From assembly GCF_007483685.1 (NCBI RefSeq), contig NZ_VMKN01000001.1:3325143-3389142 (forward strand): a stretch of DNA of 64,000 nt, in the 5' to 3' direction. Shown here one piece after another: positions 53,912-61,884 of the stretch (position 1 is the first letter of the stretch; each line of letters begins with the position of its first letter). Both the position numbers and the translations under genes were made by a program. Below the pieces are notes generated by a model that was not told the origin of the DNA, searched no databases, and saw nothing but the letters and a program-made list of their open reading frames with translations. Source of the stretch: Litoribacter populi. GTDB lineage: Bacteria > Bacteroidota > Bacteroidia > Cytophagales > Cyclobacteriaceae.

Positions 53912-54309
53912 TTAATGATCGCCTTCCCCTCTCTTGGACGCATAAGTTGATTTAATGAAAAGGTTAAGTTTAACCTGAAGTGTTTTTCCTGTTATACGAA
54001 TCTCTTCATGTTCTTGGTCATAAACAATTTTTCGACACCAACCCAGGTTTACCCAATGCTCGACTCCTTCTGATAAAGATCCTCTGGCTATATAAAAGAA
54101 CCTGATCTTTCCAGATAGTGATAGCGAGCATAGCCTTCCGCTATATTAGCCCCCACAGAATCTACTGCTGTCAGCATCTGATCACCCCAGACTTTTCTCT
54201 GCTGATAAGTCAACCGCTCATAAATCACCCAAGCGATAGCCGACAACTGCCGGGAAAGCTGATACACCTCCAAGTCTTTCAAAGCAATAAATGCTGGCTT
54301 TTTGTTCAT
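53912..54309 (-). pseudogene. four-helix-bundle protein (23S rRNA insertion-type family), frameshifted
   Basis: From the ATG at 54309 the frame gives MNKKPAFIALKDLEVYQLSR, then AVDSVGANIAEGYARYHYLE, the signature of the four-helix-bundle family. It then runs into a stop at 54088. Shifting one base after the CTGGAAAG codons (near 54108-54112) restores the family sequence IRFFYIARGSLSEGVEHWVN, which continues to a TAA at 53912. The expected text is LEKIRF, so one A has been lost. The total of 398 bases is one short of 133 codons. It is either a recent pseudogene or a sequencing error. Function of the family is unknown. Confidence 0.8.
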
Positions 54310-54389
54310 GTTTCTTTTTCACGTTAAAAATCCAAGTAATACCAGGGTAGCTTACTTATTTCATCTCAAATATAAAAAATAATGTCTAC

Positions 54390-54412
54390 ATTATAAACAT
54401 ATAAATGTTAAT
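54390..54412. promoter_or_regulatory. candidate operator upstream of dinB
   Basis: ATTATAAACA-N3-AAATGT lies 42 bases before the dinB ATG and is shared with the dnaE upstream region. It also forms an imperfect dyad, TATAAACAT / ATGTTAATA around ATAA, and a perfect AATGT-CT-ACATT palindrome sits directly to its left (54381-54392). Confidence 0.55.
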
Positions 54413-54431
54413 AATGTTGTCAATATAAGTT

Positions 54432-55622
54432 ATGGAGGGAAGAAGAAGCATTGTCCATATGGATCTGGACTCGTTTTTTGTGTCGGTGGAGCGATTATAC
54501 GACAGCAGACTGAACGGCAAACCCATCCTTATCGGGGGGTCGGGTGACCGGGGAGTGGTGGCTTCCTGCAGCTATGAGGCACGGAAGTTTGGCGTGCACT
54601 CGGCCATGCCCATGCGTACGGCCAGGCAGCTTTGCCCGGAGGCACTGATCATCCGGGGGGATTTTGAAAAATACAGTCAAAAATCCCATGATGTCACCGA
54701 AATCATACAGGAAGACGTGCCCCTGTTCGAAAAATCATCGATCGATGAATTCTACATTGACTACACAGGCATGGACCGTTTTTTTGGCTGTGCCAAGATG
54801 GCCCACCAGCTGCGTCGAAGAATTATGCAGGAAACCGGACTGCCTATTTCGCTGGGGCTGTCGGAAAACAAAACCGTATCAAAAGTTGCTACCGGCGAAG
54901 CCAAGCCCAATAACGAGAAGGAAATCCTTCATGGGCAAGAGAAACCTTTTCTGGCCCCCCTGTCCATTCGCAAAATCCCCATGATCGGGGAGAAAACCTC
55001 GCAGACACTATACAATATGGGCGTGCGGAAAGTGCATACCCTGCAGGCCATGCCGGCAGAACTGTTGGAAGCGACTTTCGGCAAAAACGGCAATATGATT
55101 TGGGAAAAGGCCAATGGCATCGACCGCTCCCTTGTCGTCCCCTATTCCGAAGCCAAGTCCATCTCTACGGAAAACACCTTTGAGCAGGACACCATCGATG
55201 TACGTATGTTGGAGGCAACTTTAGTAGCCATGACAGAGCAAATCGCCTCCAAGCTTCGGCAGAAAGGCCAGCTCACCGCCTGTGTGAGTGTGAAGATCCG
55301 CTACTCGGATTTTGACACCCACACTATGCAGCGAAAAATCCCCTACACCTCTGCGGATCATACGTTGATTCCTTTGGTAAAGGAGCTTTTCCACAAGCTC
55401 TACAACCGTCGCATCCTCATCCGTCTGATCGGGGTGAGATTCAGCAGCCTAGTCTACGGCAACTATCAGATCAACCTCTTCGAAGACACCCAGGAGCAGA
55501 TCAACCTCTACCAAGCTTTGGACAAGCTCAATGTCAGGTATGGTGACAAGACCGTTTGTCGTGCCGTGGGCATGCAGGTGGGGAGAAGGAGGTTCAATCC
55601 GTTTAATGGGAAGGAGATTTAA
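54432..55622 (+). CDS. dinB: DNA polymerase IV (Y family)
   Basis: DinB copies damaged DNA by translesion synthesis. The 396-residue protein has the catalytic residues in HMDLDSFFVSVE (Asp11, Asp13) and SSIDEFYIDYTGM (Asp105, Glu106), a thumb helix-hairpin-helix (LGLSENKTVSKVATGEAKPN) and a C-terminal little-finger domain. It starts at ATG 54432, and an operator-like motif lies 42 bases upstream. The coding DNA looks richer in G+C than the surrounding genes. The S24 regulator lies divergently about 570 bases away. An AlkD-like gene follows after about 90 bases. Confidence 0.95.
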   Translation: MEGRRSIVHMDLDSFFVSVERLYDSRLNGKPILIGGSGDRGVVASCSYEARKFGVHSAMPMRTARQLCPEALIIRGDFEKYSQKSHDVTEIIQEDVPLFEKSSIDEFYIDYTGMDRFFGCAKMAHQLRRRIMQETGLPISLGLSENKTVSKVATGEAKPNNEKEILHGQEKPFLAPLSIRKIPMIGEKTSQTLYNMGVRKVHTLQAMPAELLEATFGKNGNMIWEKANGIDRSLVVPYSEAKSISTENTFEQDTIDVRMLEATLVAMTEQIASKLRQKGQLTACVSVKIRYSDFDTHTMQRKIPYTSADHTLIPLVKELFHKLYNRRILIRLIGVRFSSLVYGNYQINLFEDTQEQINLYQALDKLNVRYGDKTVCRAVGMQVGRRRFNPFNGKEI

Positions 55623-55714
55623 GATATTTCCGGCTGACCGAGTAATACCTAACGAAATATTACAATAAAAAATTTACCTATAATTTGAATAGGGTAATTG
55701 TTAACTTTATACTT

Positions 55715-56446
55715 ATGAAAAATCAGCCCCAGATGGCAACCGTTACCATCATCCAGGAAGAGCTGGCCCAACATGCGGATCCTGCTAAGGCTGAATTTCT
55801 GCCCAGGTATTTTAAAGCTATCCCCGGCGGGTATGGAGAGGGTGATCGCTTTATCGGCGTGAAGGTACCCATACAGCAAAGAGTTGCCCAAAAATATTAT
55901 CGGGAGATTTCCATGGAGGCGCTGGAGACTTTGCTGACCCATCCGGTACATGAATACAGAATGACAGCTTTATTCATGCTAGTGAACAAGTTCGAAAAGG
56001 CACAGACATCAGAAGACAAAAAAAACCTGGTTGACTTTTACCTCCGCCATCTGAGTTTTGTCAACAACTGGGACTTGGTGGATTCTTCGGCTCCGAAAAT
56101 TCTGGGTGCCTATCTGTTTGACAAGGAAAAAGATGTTCTGTACGAATTTGCCAGATCCGGTGAGCTTTGGAAACAGAGAGTCGCTATCATTTCCACTATG
56201 TATTTTATAAAAAAAGGGCATTATTCCGATACGCTTCAAATTGCAGGGATCTTGCTCAACCACCCCCATGACCTCATTCACAAAGCCGTGGGCTGGATGC
56301 TCCGAGAAGTGGGTCGAAAGGATTTTGAGACCGAATATGATTTCCTCAAAGAACACTACCGACAAATGCCAAGGACCATGCTGAGGTATGCCATTGAAAA
56401 GTTTGAGTCGGATACAAGAGATAGGTTTTTGAAGGGGCTGATATAA
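55715..56446 (+). CDS. DNA alkylation repair protein (AlkD-like HEAT-repeat glycosylase family)
   Basis: This 243-residue protein is made of HEAT-like helical repeats. Motifs of the family are YFKAIPGGYGEGDRFIGVKVP (about 30-50), HPVHEYRMTALFMLV, FVNNWDLVDSSAPKILGAYLF, IISTMYFIKKG and GWMLREVGRKD near the C-terminus. AlkC/AlkD proteins remove N3- and N7-alkylated bases without flipping them. I chose the ATG at 55715; an upstream TTG at 55685 would add 10 residues that do not look like the family. It lies between dinB and dnaE, which fits a DNA-damage gene group. Confidence 0.88.
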   Translation: MKNQPQMATVTIIQEELAQHADPAKAEFLPRYFKAIPGGYGEGDRFIGVKVPIQQRVAQKYYREISMEALETLLTHPVHEYRMTALFMLVNKFEKAQTSEDKKNLVDFYLRHLSFVNNWDLVDSSAPKILGAYLFDKEKDVLYEFARSGELWKQRVAIISTMYFIKKGHYSDTLQIAGILLNHPHDLIHKAVGWMLREVGRKDFETEYDFLKEHYRQMPRTMLRYAIEKFESDTRDRFLKGLI

Positions 56447-56491
56447 TTTCCATTTAATTTCTCTGGGGCTCTTTGCGTCTCTGCGGTTTTT

Positions 56492-57400
56492 TCAATCATT
56501 TCTCATTCTCCCTTTATCATTTTCAAAATGCACTGACGTAATCGGGTACACAATCCTGATACTCTCCTCATTTCTGAATTTCTCAAGCACCGCCTCAATC
56601 ATGGCATGCTGGAGCACTCTTCGCTTTCTCGGCGGACAAAGGTAGCGCATGGATAATTGTATACCCCTTTCGTTAAGATTGATGTAGACGGTGGGGGTAT
56701 AAAAAATGAAGGAAATCAGGTGTTTCTTTTCAGCTCTTTTAAATGCCTTTTCGATTTTCTTAAACTCATCTTTCAGCTCCTCATTCATAATGTCCAGCAA
56801 AATCTTCTGAGCTTTCTTGTGGTCACTTTCCAAGCTGATATAGACATGCTGCTCGTTCCAGATATAGTCAAAACCCTGGCTATAGTTGGCCTGGGAGTCT
56901 GAAAAAACCTTTCCGTTGGGGATATGGATGATCCTGCCGGTACTTTGCTCTGCATCCACCCAGCTGCCCACCTCGAGGATCGAAAATTGGAACATCCGCA
57001 GATCTACGACATCCCCCTTATGCTCCCCTACCTGAATCCGGTCACCCACATCAAATGGCCTCCGCCAATAAATAAAAAACCACCCAGCGATATTGACAAA
57101 AATATCCTTCAAAGCAATCGCAATACCTGCCGACAACAATCCCAAGTAAGTGGTTACAAATTGGAAATTGGTGATCCAAATACTACCCACCAATAGCAAT
57201 CCAATCACCACCACCACATACTGGATGGTTTTCTGCCAATGGTATTGCCGCTTTAGCTCTCCTCCTACATTTTGAATGACCAGCCTAGTTGCACCCTTTT
57301 TGATCAGCCAGAGTACCAAAATAATGATAACCGTCTGGAGGATTTTCAATCTAACATCATAAGGGACAAACTCATCTATATAATTCAAAATCTCGTTCAT
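56492..57400 (-). CDS. small-conductance mechanosensitive channel (MscS) family protein
   Basis: From the ATG at 57400 the protein has 302 residues; the frame extends 19 codons upstream to 57457, but the extra residues are basic and the start there is less likely. It has three hydrophobic helices (about 20-40, 58-80 and 84-106), a pore helix with GLLSAGIAIALKDIFVNIAGW (about 90-110) and a beta domain (DVGDRIQVGEHKGDVVDLRMFQF). It releases ions under membrane tension. The minus-strand position between alkD and dnaE is at odds with those two genes, so it is probably unrelated to them. Confidence 0.87.
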   Translation of the reverse strand: MNEILNYIDEFVPYDVRLKILQTVIIILVLWLIKKGATRLVIQNVGGELKRQYHWQKTIQYVVVVIGLLLVGSIWITNFQFVTTYLGLLSAGIAIALKDIFVNIAGWFFIYWRRPFDVGDRIQVGEHKGDVVDLRMFQFSILEVGSWVDAEQSTGRIIHIPNGKVFSDSQANYSQGFDYIWNEQHVYISLESDHKKAQKILLDIMNEELKDEFKKIEKAFKRAEKKHLISFIFYTPTVYINLNERGIQLSMRYLCPPRKRRVLQHAMIEAVLEKFRNEESIRIVYPITSVHFENDKGRMRND

Positions 57401-57520
57401 AAAGGCGTGGTATTTCAAAATATATCTAATATAAGTAGAAAATCCCCTCTTCTCCACTCAATCCTATTTTTTCCTTATTTCTCTATTAAAAACTTTCTCT
57501 CCTGCTATTTTTTTGATTAA

Positions 57521-57543
57521 ATTATAAACAACAAAATGTCAAA
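57521..57543. promoter_or_regulatory. candidate operator upstream of dnaE
   Basis: ATTATAAACA-N3-AAATGT occurs 34 bases before the TTG start of the DnaE-type gene, with the same internal spacing as at dinB. Over 21 aligned positions the two sites differ at four. The site may also overlap the -33 element of the promoter. Confidence 0.55.
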
Positions 57544-57554
57544 ATAATAAACAA

Positions 57555-60503
57555 TTGTATCTCAACTGCCATTCATATTACAGTTTCAAATACGGAACCC
57601 TGTCCATTGAGGAATTGGTATCCGAAGCCAAAGGCAAAAAGCTTGACGCCTTGGCTTTGACGGATATAAACAGTACGGCCGGTGTATTTCCTTTTCTCAG
57701 GGAAGCTCACAAAAATGGCATACATCCGGTGATCGGCATCGACTTTCGCAATGGTACCCAGCAGGTATATATCGGTTTGGCCAAGAATCAGGAAGGCTTT
57801 TTTGAGCTGAACAAACATCTTTCCCATCATCGGATGCAGAGAATCCCTTTTACCCACCGAGCCCCTGAATTCGCCAATAGCTTTATCATTTACCCTTTGC
57901 CTGCGCAGCATTTTGCCCTTCGGGAAAATGAATACATTGGAGTGCCGCCGGAACTTCTGAATCAGTTTCAGCGCTCCCCTTGGCTTCGTCACAAAGACCG
58001 CTTAGTACTGCTCCAGCCTGCCACCTTCACTTCTAAAAGAGATTTCAGCGCTCACCGTCTGCTCCGATCCATTGACCTCAACACTTTGCTTAGCAAACTA
58101 CCCCTTGCCGATCAAGGAAATGCTTCTGACAGGCTCTATGAATATGCGGAGATAGTAGCCCGTTGTGAAAACCACACCTACCTGATCTATAATGCCCAAA
58201 AACTCCTCGAGCAATGTCAGTTTTCGTTTTATTTCCAAGCGGTCAAAAATAAGCGAGACATCCTGGGTTCCGATTGGCAGGATTACGACTACCTGCGGGA
58301 GGAGACTTTCAAAGGGGCTGCTTTGCGGTACGGGACAATTTTACCGGAGATTGAAACACGGATAGAGAAAGAACTGGAGCTTATTCAGCAAAAAGGCTTT
58401 GTCTCCTATTTCCTCATCAATTATGACATCATCCGCTATGCCCAGCAGAAAGGGTACTACCATGTGGGCCGGGGTAGCGGGGCAAACAGCATTGTGGCTT
58501 ACAGTCTTTTCATCACCGATGTGGACCCCATTGAGCTGGATTTATATTTTGAGCGTTTCATCAATTTATACCGGGAAAACCCACCGGATTTTGACATTGA
58601 CTTTTCCTGGAAAGAAAGGGATGACATCATCGATTATGTTTTCAAGAAACACAACACCGCTCAACAGGAACATGTATGCTTGTTGGCTACCCATACTACC
58701 TTTCAATACAATTCTGTCTTTAGGGAGCTGGGCAAGGTGTTTGGTCTGCCCAAAACAGAAATTGAATCACTGATTTATCATGCAGACAAGCCCAGCTACC
58801 AGCCCGACCAGTTTGGCCGTCTTATCATCAAATACAGTCAAGTGTTGAAAAATTTCCCATCGCACCTGAGCATTCATGCGGGAGGCATTCTGATAGCCCA
58901 CAAGCCCATTCATTACTATACAGCTACGGAACTGCCTCCGAAAGGCTTTCCTATTTCCCATTTTGACATGCATGTCGCTGAGGACATTGGCCTGCATAAA
59001 TTTGACATCCTAAGCCAGCGTGGCCTTGGCCACATCAAAAGTGCCGTGGAAATTATCGAGCAAAACCAAGGTATGAAAATCGATATTCATCAGGTTAGTG
59101 AGTTCAAAAAGGATCCTAAAATCAAAATGCATCTGCGTGAAGGAAAAACCATGGGGGCTTTTTACGTGGAGTCTCCTGCCATGCGTATGCTGCTAGCCAA
59201 AATGAAGGCAGACGAGTATCTCGAACTGGTAGCGGCAAGCTCCATCATCCGTCCTGGGGTGGCCCGTTCCGGTATGATGCGGGAATATATCCTCAGACAT
59301 ATCGACCCCGCCCGCCGCAAGGTCGCCCACCCTGTCCTGTATGACATCATGCCGGACACTTACGGCATCATGGTCTACCAAGAGGATGTGATCAAGGTGG
59401 CGCATTACTTTGCCCAACTCAGCCTCAGTGAAGCGGACATCCTCCGCAGGGGCATGAGTGGAAAATCCCGCTCCAAAGATGAATTTCAACGGGTGCATTC
59501 CCAATTTTTTATCAACTGCGAAAAACTGGGCAGAGATCCAAATATAACCAAGGAAGTTTGGCATCAGATTGAAAGCTTTGCAGGCTATTCATTCGCCAAA
59601 GGCCACTCTGCATCCTTTGCAGTGGAAAGTTACCAAAGTCTCTATCTCAAGGCCCATTTTCCGCTGGAATTTATGGTTGCCGTGGTCAATAATTTTGGAG
59701 GGTTTTACCATACCGAGTTTTATATCCACGAACTCCGCATGAACGGCGCTCAGATAGAAGCCCCGCATATCAACGAAAGTGATTATCTGACTAACATTAA
59801 AGGTAGGGTTGTATATTTAGGCTTTACCCATCTGAAAAATCTGGAAACGGCCACTTGGGAAAGGTTGCTGCGCGAGCGCTGTCAAAGTGGTCCTTACACA
59901 GGCTTGGAAGATTTCATAGCTCGGGTGGAAGTGAGCCTCGAGCAGTTGCTCATACTTATCCGCATCGGCTGTTTCCGATTTACGGGCAAGTCCAAGCAGG
60001 AATGCTTATGGGAGGCCCATTTCATATTCAACCAGCAGCGAAAAGTGATGCCGGCAGGAGGACTATTTCAAAAGCAGGGCTTGCGAAAAGCACAGATACC
60101 CCAGCTGGAAACCAATGATCCACGTCAGGAAATTATTGATCAAATTGACATTTTGGAATTCCCCTTGGCCTCCCCTTTCCTGTTAGTCAAAAATCAAAAT
60201 GTACCTAGTATAGCTGCTAAAGATCTACGGAAATTTCTGGGTAAGGAAGTTCAAGTAATTGGTTATTTGGTTACCATCAAGTACACCCGGACCGTAAAGG
60301 GCGACATCATGAACTTCGGGACTTTCATCGATCGTGCGGGAGACTGGGTGGACACGGTTCATTTTCCTCCCGCGGTAAAAAAACACCCCTTCAAAGGAAG
60401 GGGGATTTATCTCATAAATGGAAAAGTTTCAGAAGAATTTGGTTTTTATACAGTTGAGGTCAGCAGTTGTGAAAGGATGGCGTATTGGAATGCAGAAGGT
60501 TGA
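57555..60503 (+). CDS. DNA polymerase III alpha subunit-like, error-prone type
   Basis: This 982-residue protein begins with TTG at 57555 and has the PHP region, the palm/fingers core with GRGSGANSIVAY (about 304) and the metal site PPDFDIDFSWKERDD (about 343-357), a helix-hairpin-helix and an OB domain at the C-terminus. It is shorter than the replicative DnaE of about 1150 residues. The PHP motifs are degenerate: CHSYYSF replaces the metal HxH pattern and ALTDIN lacks the usual TDH, so PHP-based proofreading is unlikely. This matches DnaE2-type polymerases, which make mutagenic translesion synthesis possible. A shared motif with dinB supports coregulation. Confidence 0.85.
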   Translation: MYLNCHSYYSFKYGTLSIEELVSEAKGKKLDALALTDINSTAGVFPFLREAHKNGIHPVIGIDFRNGTQQVYIGLAKNQEGFFELNKHLSHHRMQRIPFTHRAPEFANSFIIYPLPAQHFALRENEYIGVPPELLNQFQRSPWLRHKDRLVLLQPATFTSKRDFSAHRLLRSIDLNTLLSKLPLADQGNASDRLYEYAEIVARCENHTYLIYNAQKLLEQCQFSFYFQAVKNKRDILGSDWQDYDYLREETFKGAALRYGTILPEIETRIEKELELIQQKGFVSYFLINYDIIRYAQQKGYYHVGRGSGANSIVAYSLFITDVDPIELDLYFERFINLYRENPPDFDIDFSWKERDDIIDYVFKKHNTAQQEHVCLLATHTTFQYNSVFRELGKVFGLPKTEIESLIYHADKPSYQPDQFGRLIIKYSQVLKNFPSHLSIHAGGILIAHKPIHYYTATELPPKGFPISHFDMHVAEDIGLHKFDILSQRGLGHIKSAVEIIEQNQGMKIDIHQVSEFKKDPKIKMHLREGKTMGAFYVESPAMRMLLAKMKADEYLELVAASSIIRPGVARSGMMREYILRHIDPARRKVAHPVLYDIMPDTYGIMVYQEDVIKVAHYFAQLSLSEADILRRGMSGKSRSKDEFQRVHSQFFINCEKLGRDPNITKEVWHQIESFAGYSFAKGHSASFAVESYQSLYLKAHFPLEFMVAVVNNFGGFYHTEFYIHELRMNGAQIEAPHINESDYLTNIKGRVVYLGFTHLKNLETATWERLLRERCQSGPYTGLEDFIARVEVSLEQLLILIRIGCFRFTGKSKQECLWEAHFIFNQQRKVMPAGGLFQKQGLRKAQIPQLETNDPRQEIIDQIDILEFPLASPFLLVKNQNVPSIAAKDLRKFLGKEVQVIGYLVTIKYTRTVKGDIMNFGTFIDRAGDWVDTVHFPPAVKKHPFKGRGIYLINGKVSEEFGFYTVEVSSCERMAYWNAEG

Positions 60504-60631
60504 AAGCTTTAAAAATTCTGATAACCTCATCGTCTCCTCTATAATTTCATCCGATATAATAGCTGTAACCTTCATGTTTTCACATGTTTACAAATGACAT
60601 GATATCGTATCAAATAATATATGTGCCTAAT

Positions 60632-60658
60632 AAAAAACCGGCACGAGACCGGTTTTTT
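60632..60658 (-). terminator. rho-independent terminator of the 60662-61291 lipoprotein gene
   Basis: AAAAAACCGG pairs with CCGGTTTTTT around a 7-base loop, a few bases beyond the lipoprotein gene stop. A and T tracts on both sides also allow it to end dnaE transcripts, about 130 bases after that stop. Confidence 0.85.
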
Positions 60659-60661
60659 TAT

Positions 60662-61291
60662 TTAGTGATGGTCATTCCCATCATCTACAAAATATGCGCA
60701 AGACACTTTGGGGTTATATGGAGTATACATTCCTGAAGGATTGTTTTTCCATACCCACACATGAAGTTGATAATGGGGGAAATCTAATGGCGCACCTTGA
60801 AGGTGGTTATCCATTGGTACTTGGCCAAACTTAGGTGCGATATTCCTATCCTCCAGAAGATCTGCCACCACAATGTACTCTAGCGCTACTAGTTTATACT
60901 TACCACCAGGCAAGGGTTCATACACCAAGGCTTCAGGTTTATTGGGGTCTAATTCACCATCCACTAAGTCAAAATTGACCAGGTGTACTCCCATTGCCCC
61001 TGTATTGTTAATGAAATCTACCACACATGGACTTGCGGGCGCATAACCATCGGCTATCGCAACTTCCATACGTTGATATTTAGCTGTAGCTTTTCTGACT
61101 GAAGCCAGAAGTTGGTTTTGAGCAGCAGGATTAACTCTTAAATTTTCATCAGTCAATTCTTCCTCAAGCATTAAATCTGGTTCTTGAGCCAGGTCCAAAT
61201 CATCAAGTTGGTCAGATATACATCCAACTAACATCATGGCAACAGCTATTAACAATAGCCTCAGCCAAGAGATACCGATTTTTGTTTTCAT
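60662..61291 (-). CDS. hypothetical lipoprotein, 209 aa
   Basis: The signal peptide MKTKIGISWLRLLLIAVAMM ends in the lipobox LVGC, with Cys24 as the lipid-modified residue. After an acidic linker (about 27-55) comes a soluble domain with conserved-looking motifs: MGVHLVNFDLVDGELDPNKPEAL, LVALEYIVV, and near the end FPHYQLHVWVWKNNPSGMY followed by a Cys. The histidines in HYQLHVW could bind a metal or a ligand, but this is a guess. The protein should be anchored in the outer or inner membrane, facing the periplasm or outside. I do not know the family's function. Confidence 0.75.
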   Translation of the reverse strand: MKTKIGISWLRLLLIAVAMMLVGCISDQLDDLDLAQEPDLMLEEELTDENLRVNPAAQNQLLASVRKATAKYQRMEVAIADGYAPASPCVVDFINNTGAMGVHLVNFDLVDGELDPNKPEALVYEPLPGGKYKLVALEYIVVADLLEDRNIAPKFGQVPMDNHLQGAPLDFPHYQLHVWVWKNNPSGMYTPYNPKVSCAYFVDDGNDHH

Positions 61292-61596
61292 GGAAAATTA
61301 AAATAGGATAAGTTATTATAGATAAGCACGCAACGCAACCTTTATAAGAAAGGACCTTACACGGAATCAGGCGGTCGGGGTAAAATAAAAACTGGCCTGT
61401 TGAAATAACAATTATTTCAAAATGTTCTCTAGCTACAGTAAGAAATAAGTATATAAAGTTATGGTAAAAAAATTATATTACCAATTAAACCACTATAATT
61501 CAAAGGCTTAACTATTAAAAAAATCCCATTCTGTATTTTTTTGAAAAAATAACATTTTCAAGCAGCATTCGGTTTATTACTTCAAAGGGAAAGCAC
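61292..61596. other. intergenic region without recognised gene
   Basis: This 305-base AT-rich stretch lies between two divergent genes and should carry both promoters. I see no RNA gene, repeat or further coding frame in it. Confidence 0.5.
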
Positions 61597-61863
61597 ATGG
61601 AAAATATAAAATTTGAGAATAATACCGATAGTGGGAATAGTAATATTTTGGCTATTGAAGATTCCAATGAAGTAGGTCGCATTGAATACCAACTCACTAC
61701 GACAGAAATGGTTGTTGAACATACTGAGGTCCATCCAGACAAGCGAGGAACAGATTTAGCCAAAACTTTAGTGGTAAAAGCTTTGGATTTTTCCAAGGAG
61801 AAAAACCTCAAGATAAAATCTACTTGCCCATATGCCAAAAAAGTATTGAATGAAATAAAATAA
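61597..61863 (+). CDS. small GNAT-family N-acetyltransferase (YjdJ-like)
   Basis: This 88-residue protein has the COG2388-type fold: an N-terminal beta part (EVGRIEYQLTTTEMVVEHTEV), then HPDKRGTDLAKTLVVKALDFSKEKNLK, whose RGTDLAK is the acetyl-CoA loop in a slightly altered form, and a final STCPYAKKVL. Members use acetyl-CoA but their acceptor is unknown. Length and motif order are typical. It ends at a bidirectional terminator shared with the acyltransferase gene. It is otherwise alone on its strand. Confidence 0.8.
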   Translation: MENIKFENNTDSGNSNILAIEDSNEVGRIEYQLTTTEMVVEHTEVHPDKRGTDLAKTLVVKALDFSKEKNLKIKSTCPYAKKVLNEIK

Positions 61864-61884
61864 GGCTCTTTTGAGCCTTATTTT
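61857..61884. terminator. bidirectional rho-independent terminator
   Basis: AAAATAAGGCTC pairs with GAGCCTTATTTT around a TTTT loop between two convergent genes, overlapping both stops. Confidence 0.9.

Noticed and set aside
53912..54309. Programmed frameshift in the four-helix-bundle gene
   Set aside because: No slippery heptamer, pseudoknot or internal ribosome site is visible; a simple base loss explains the break.
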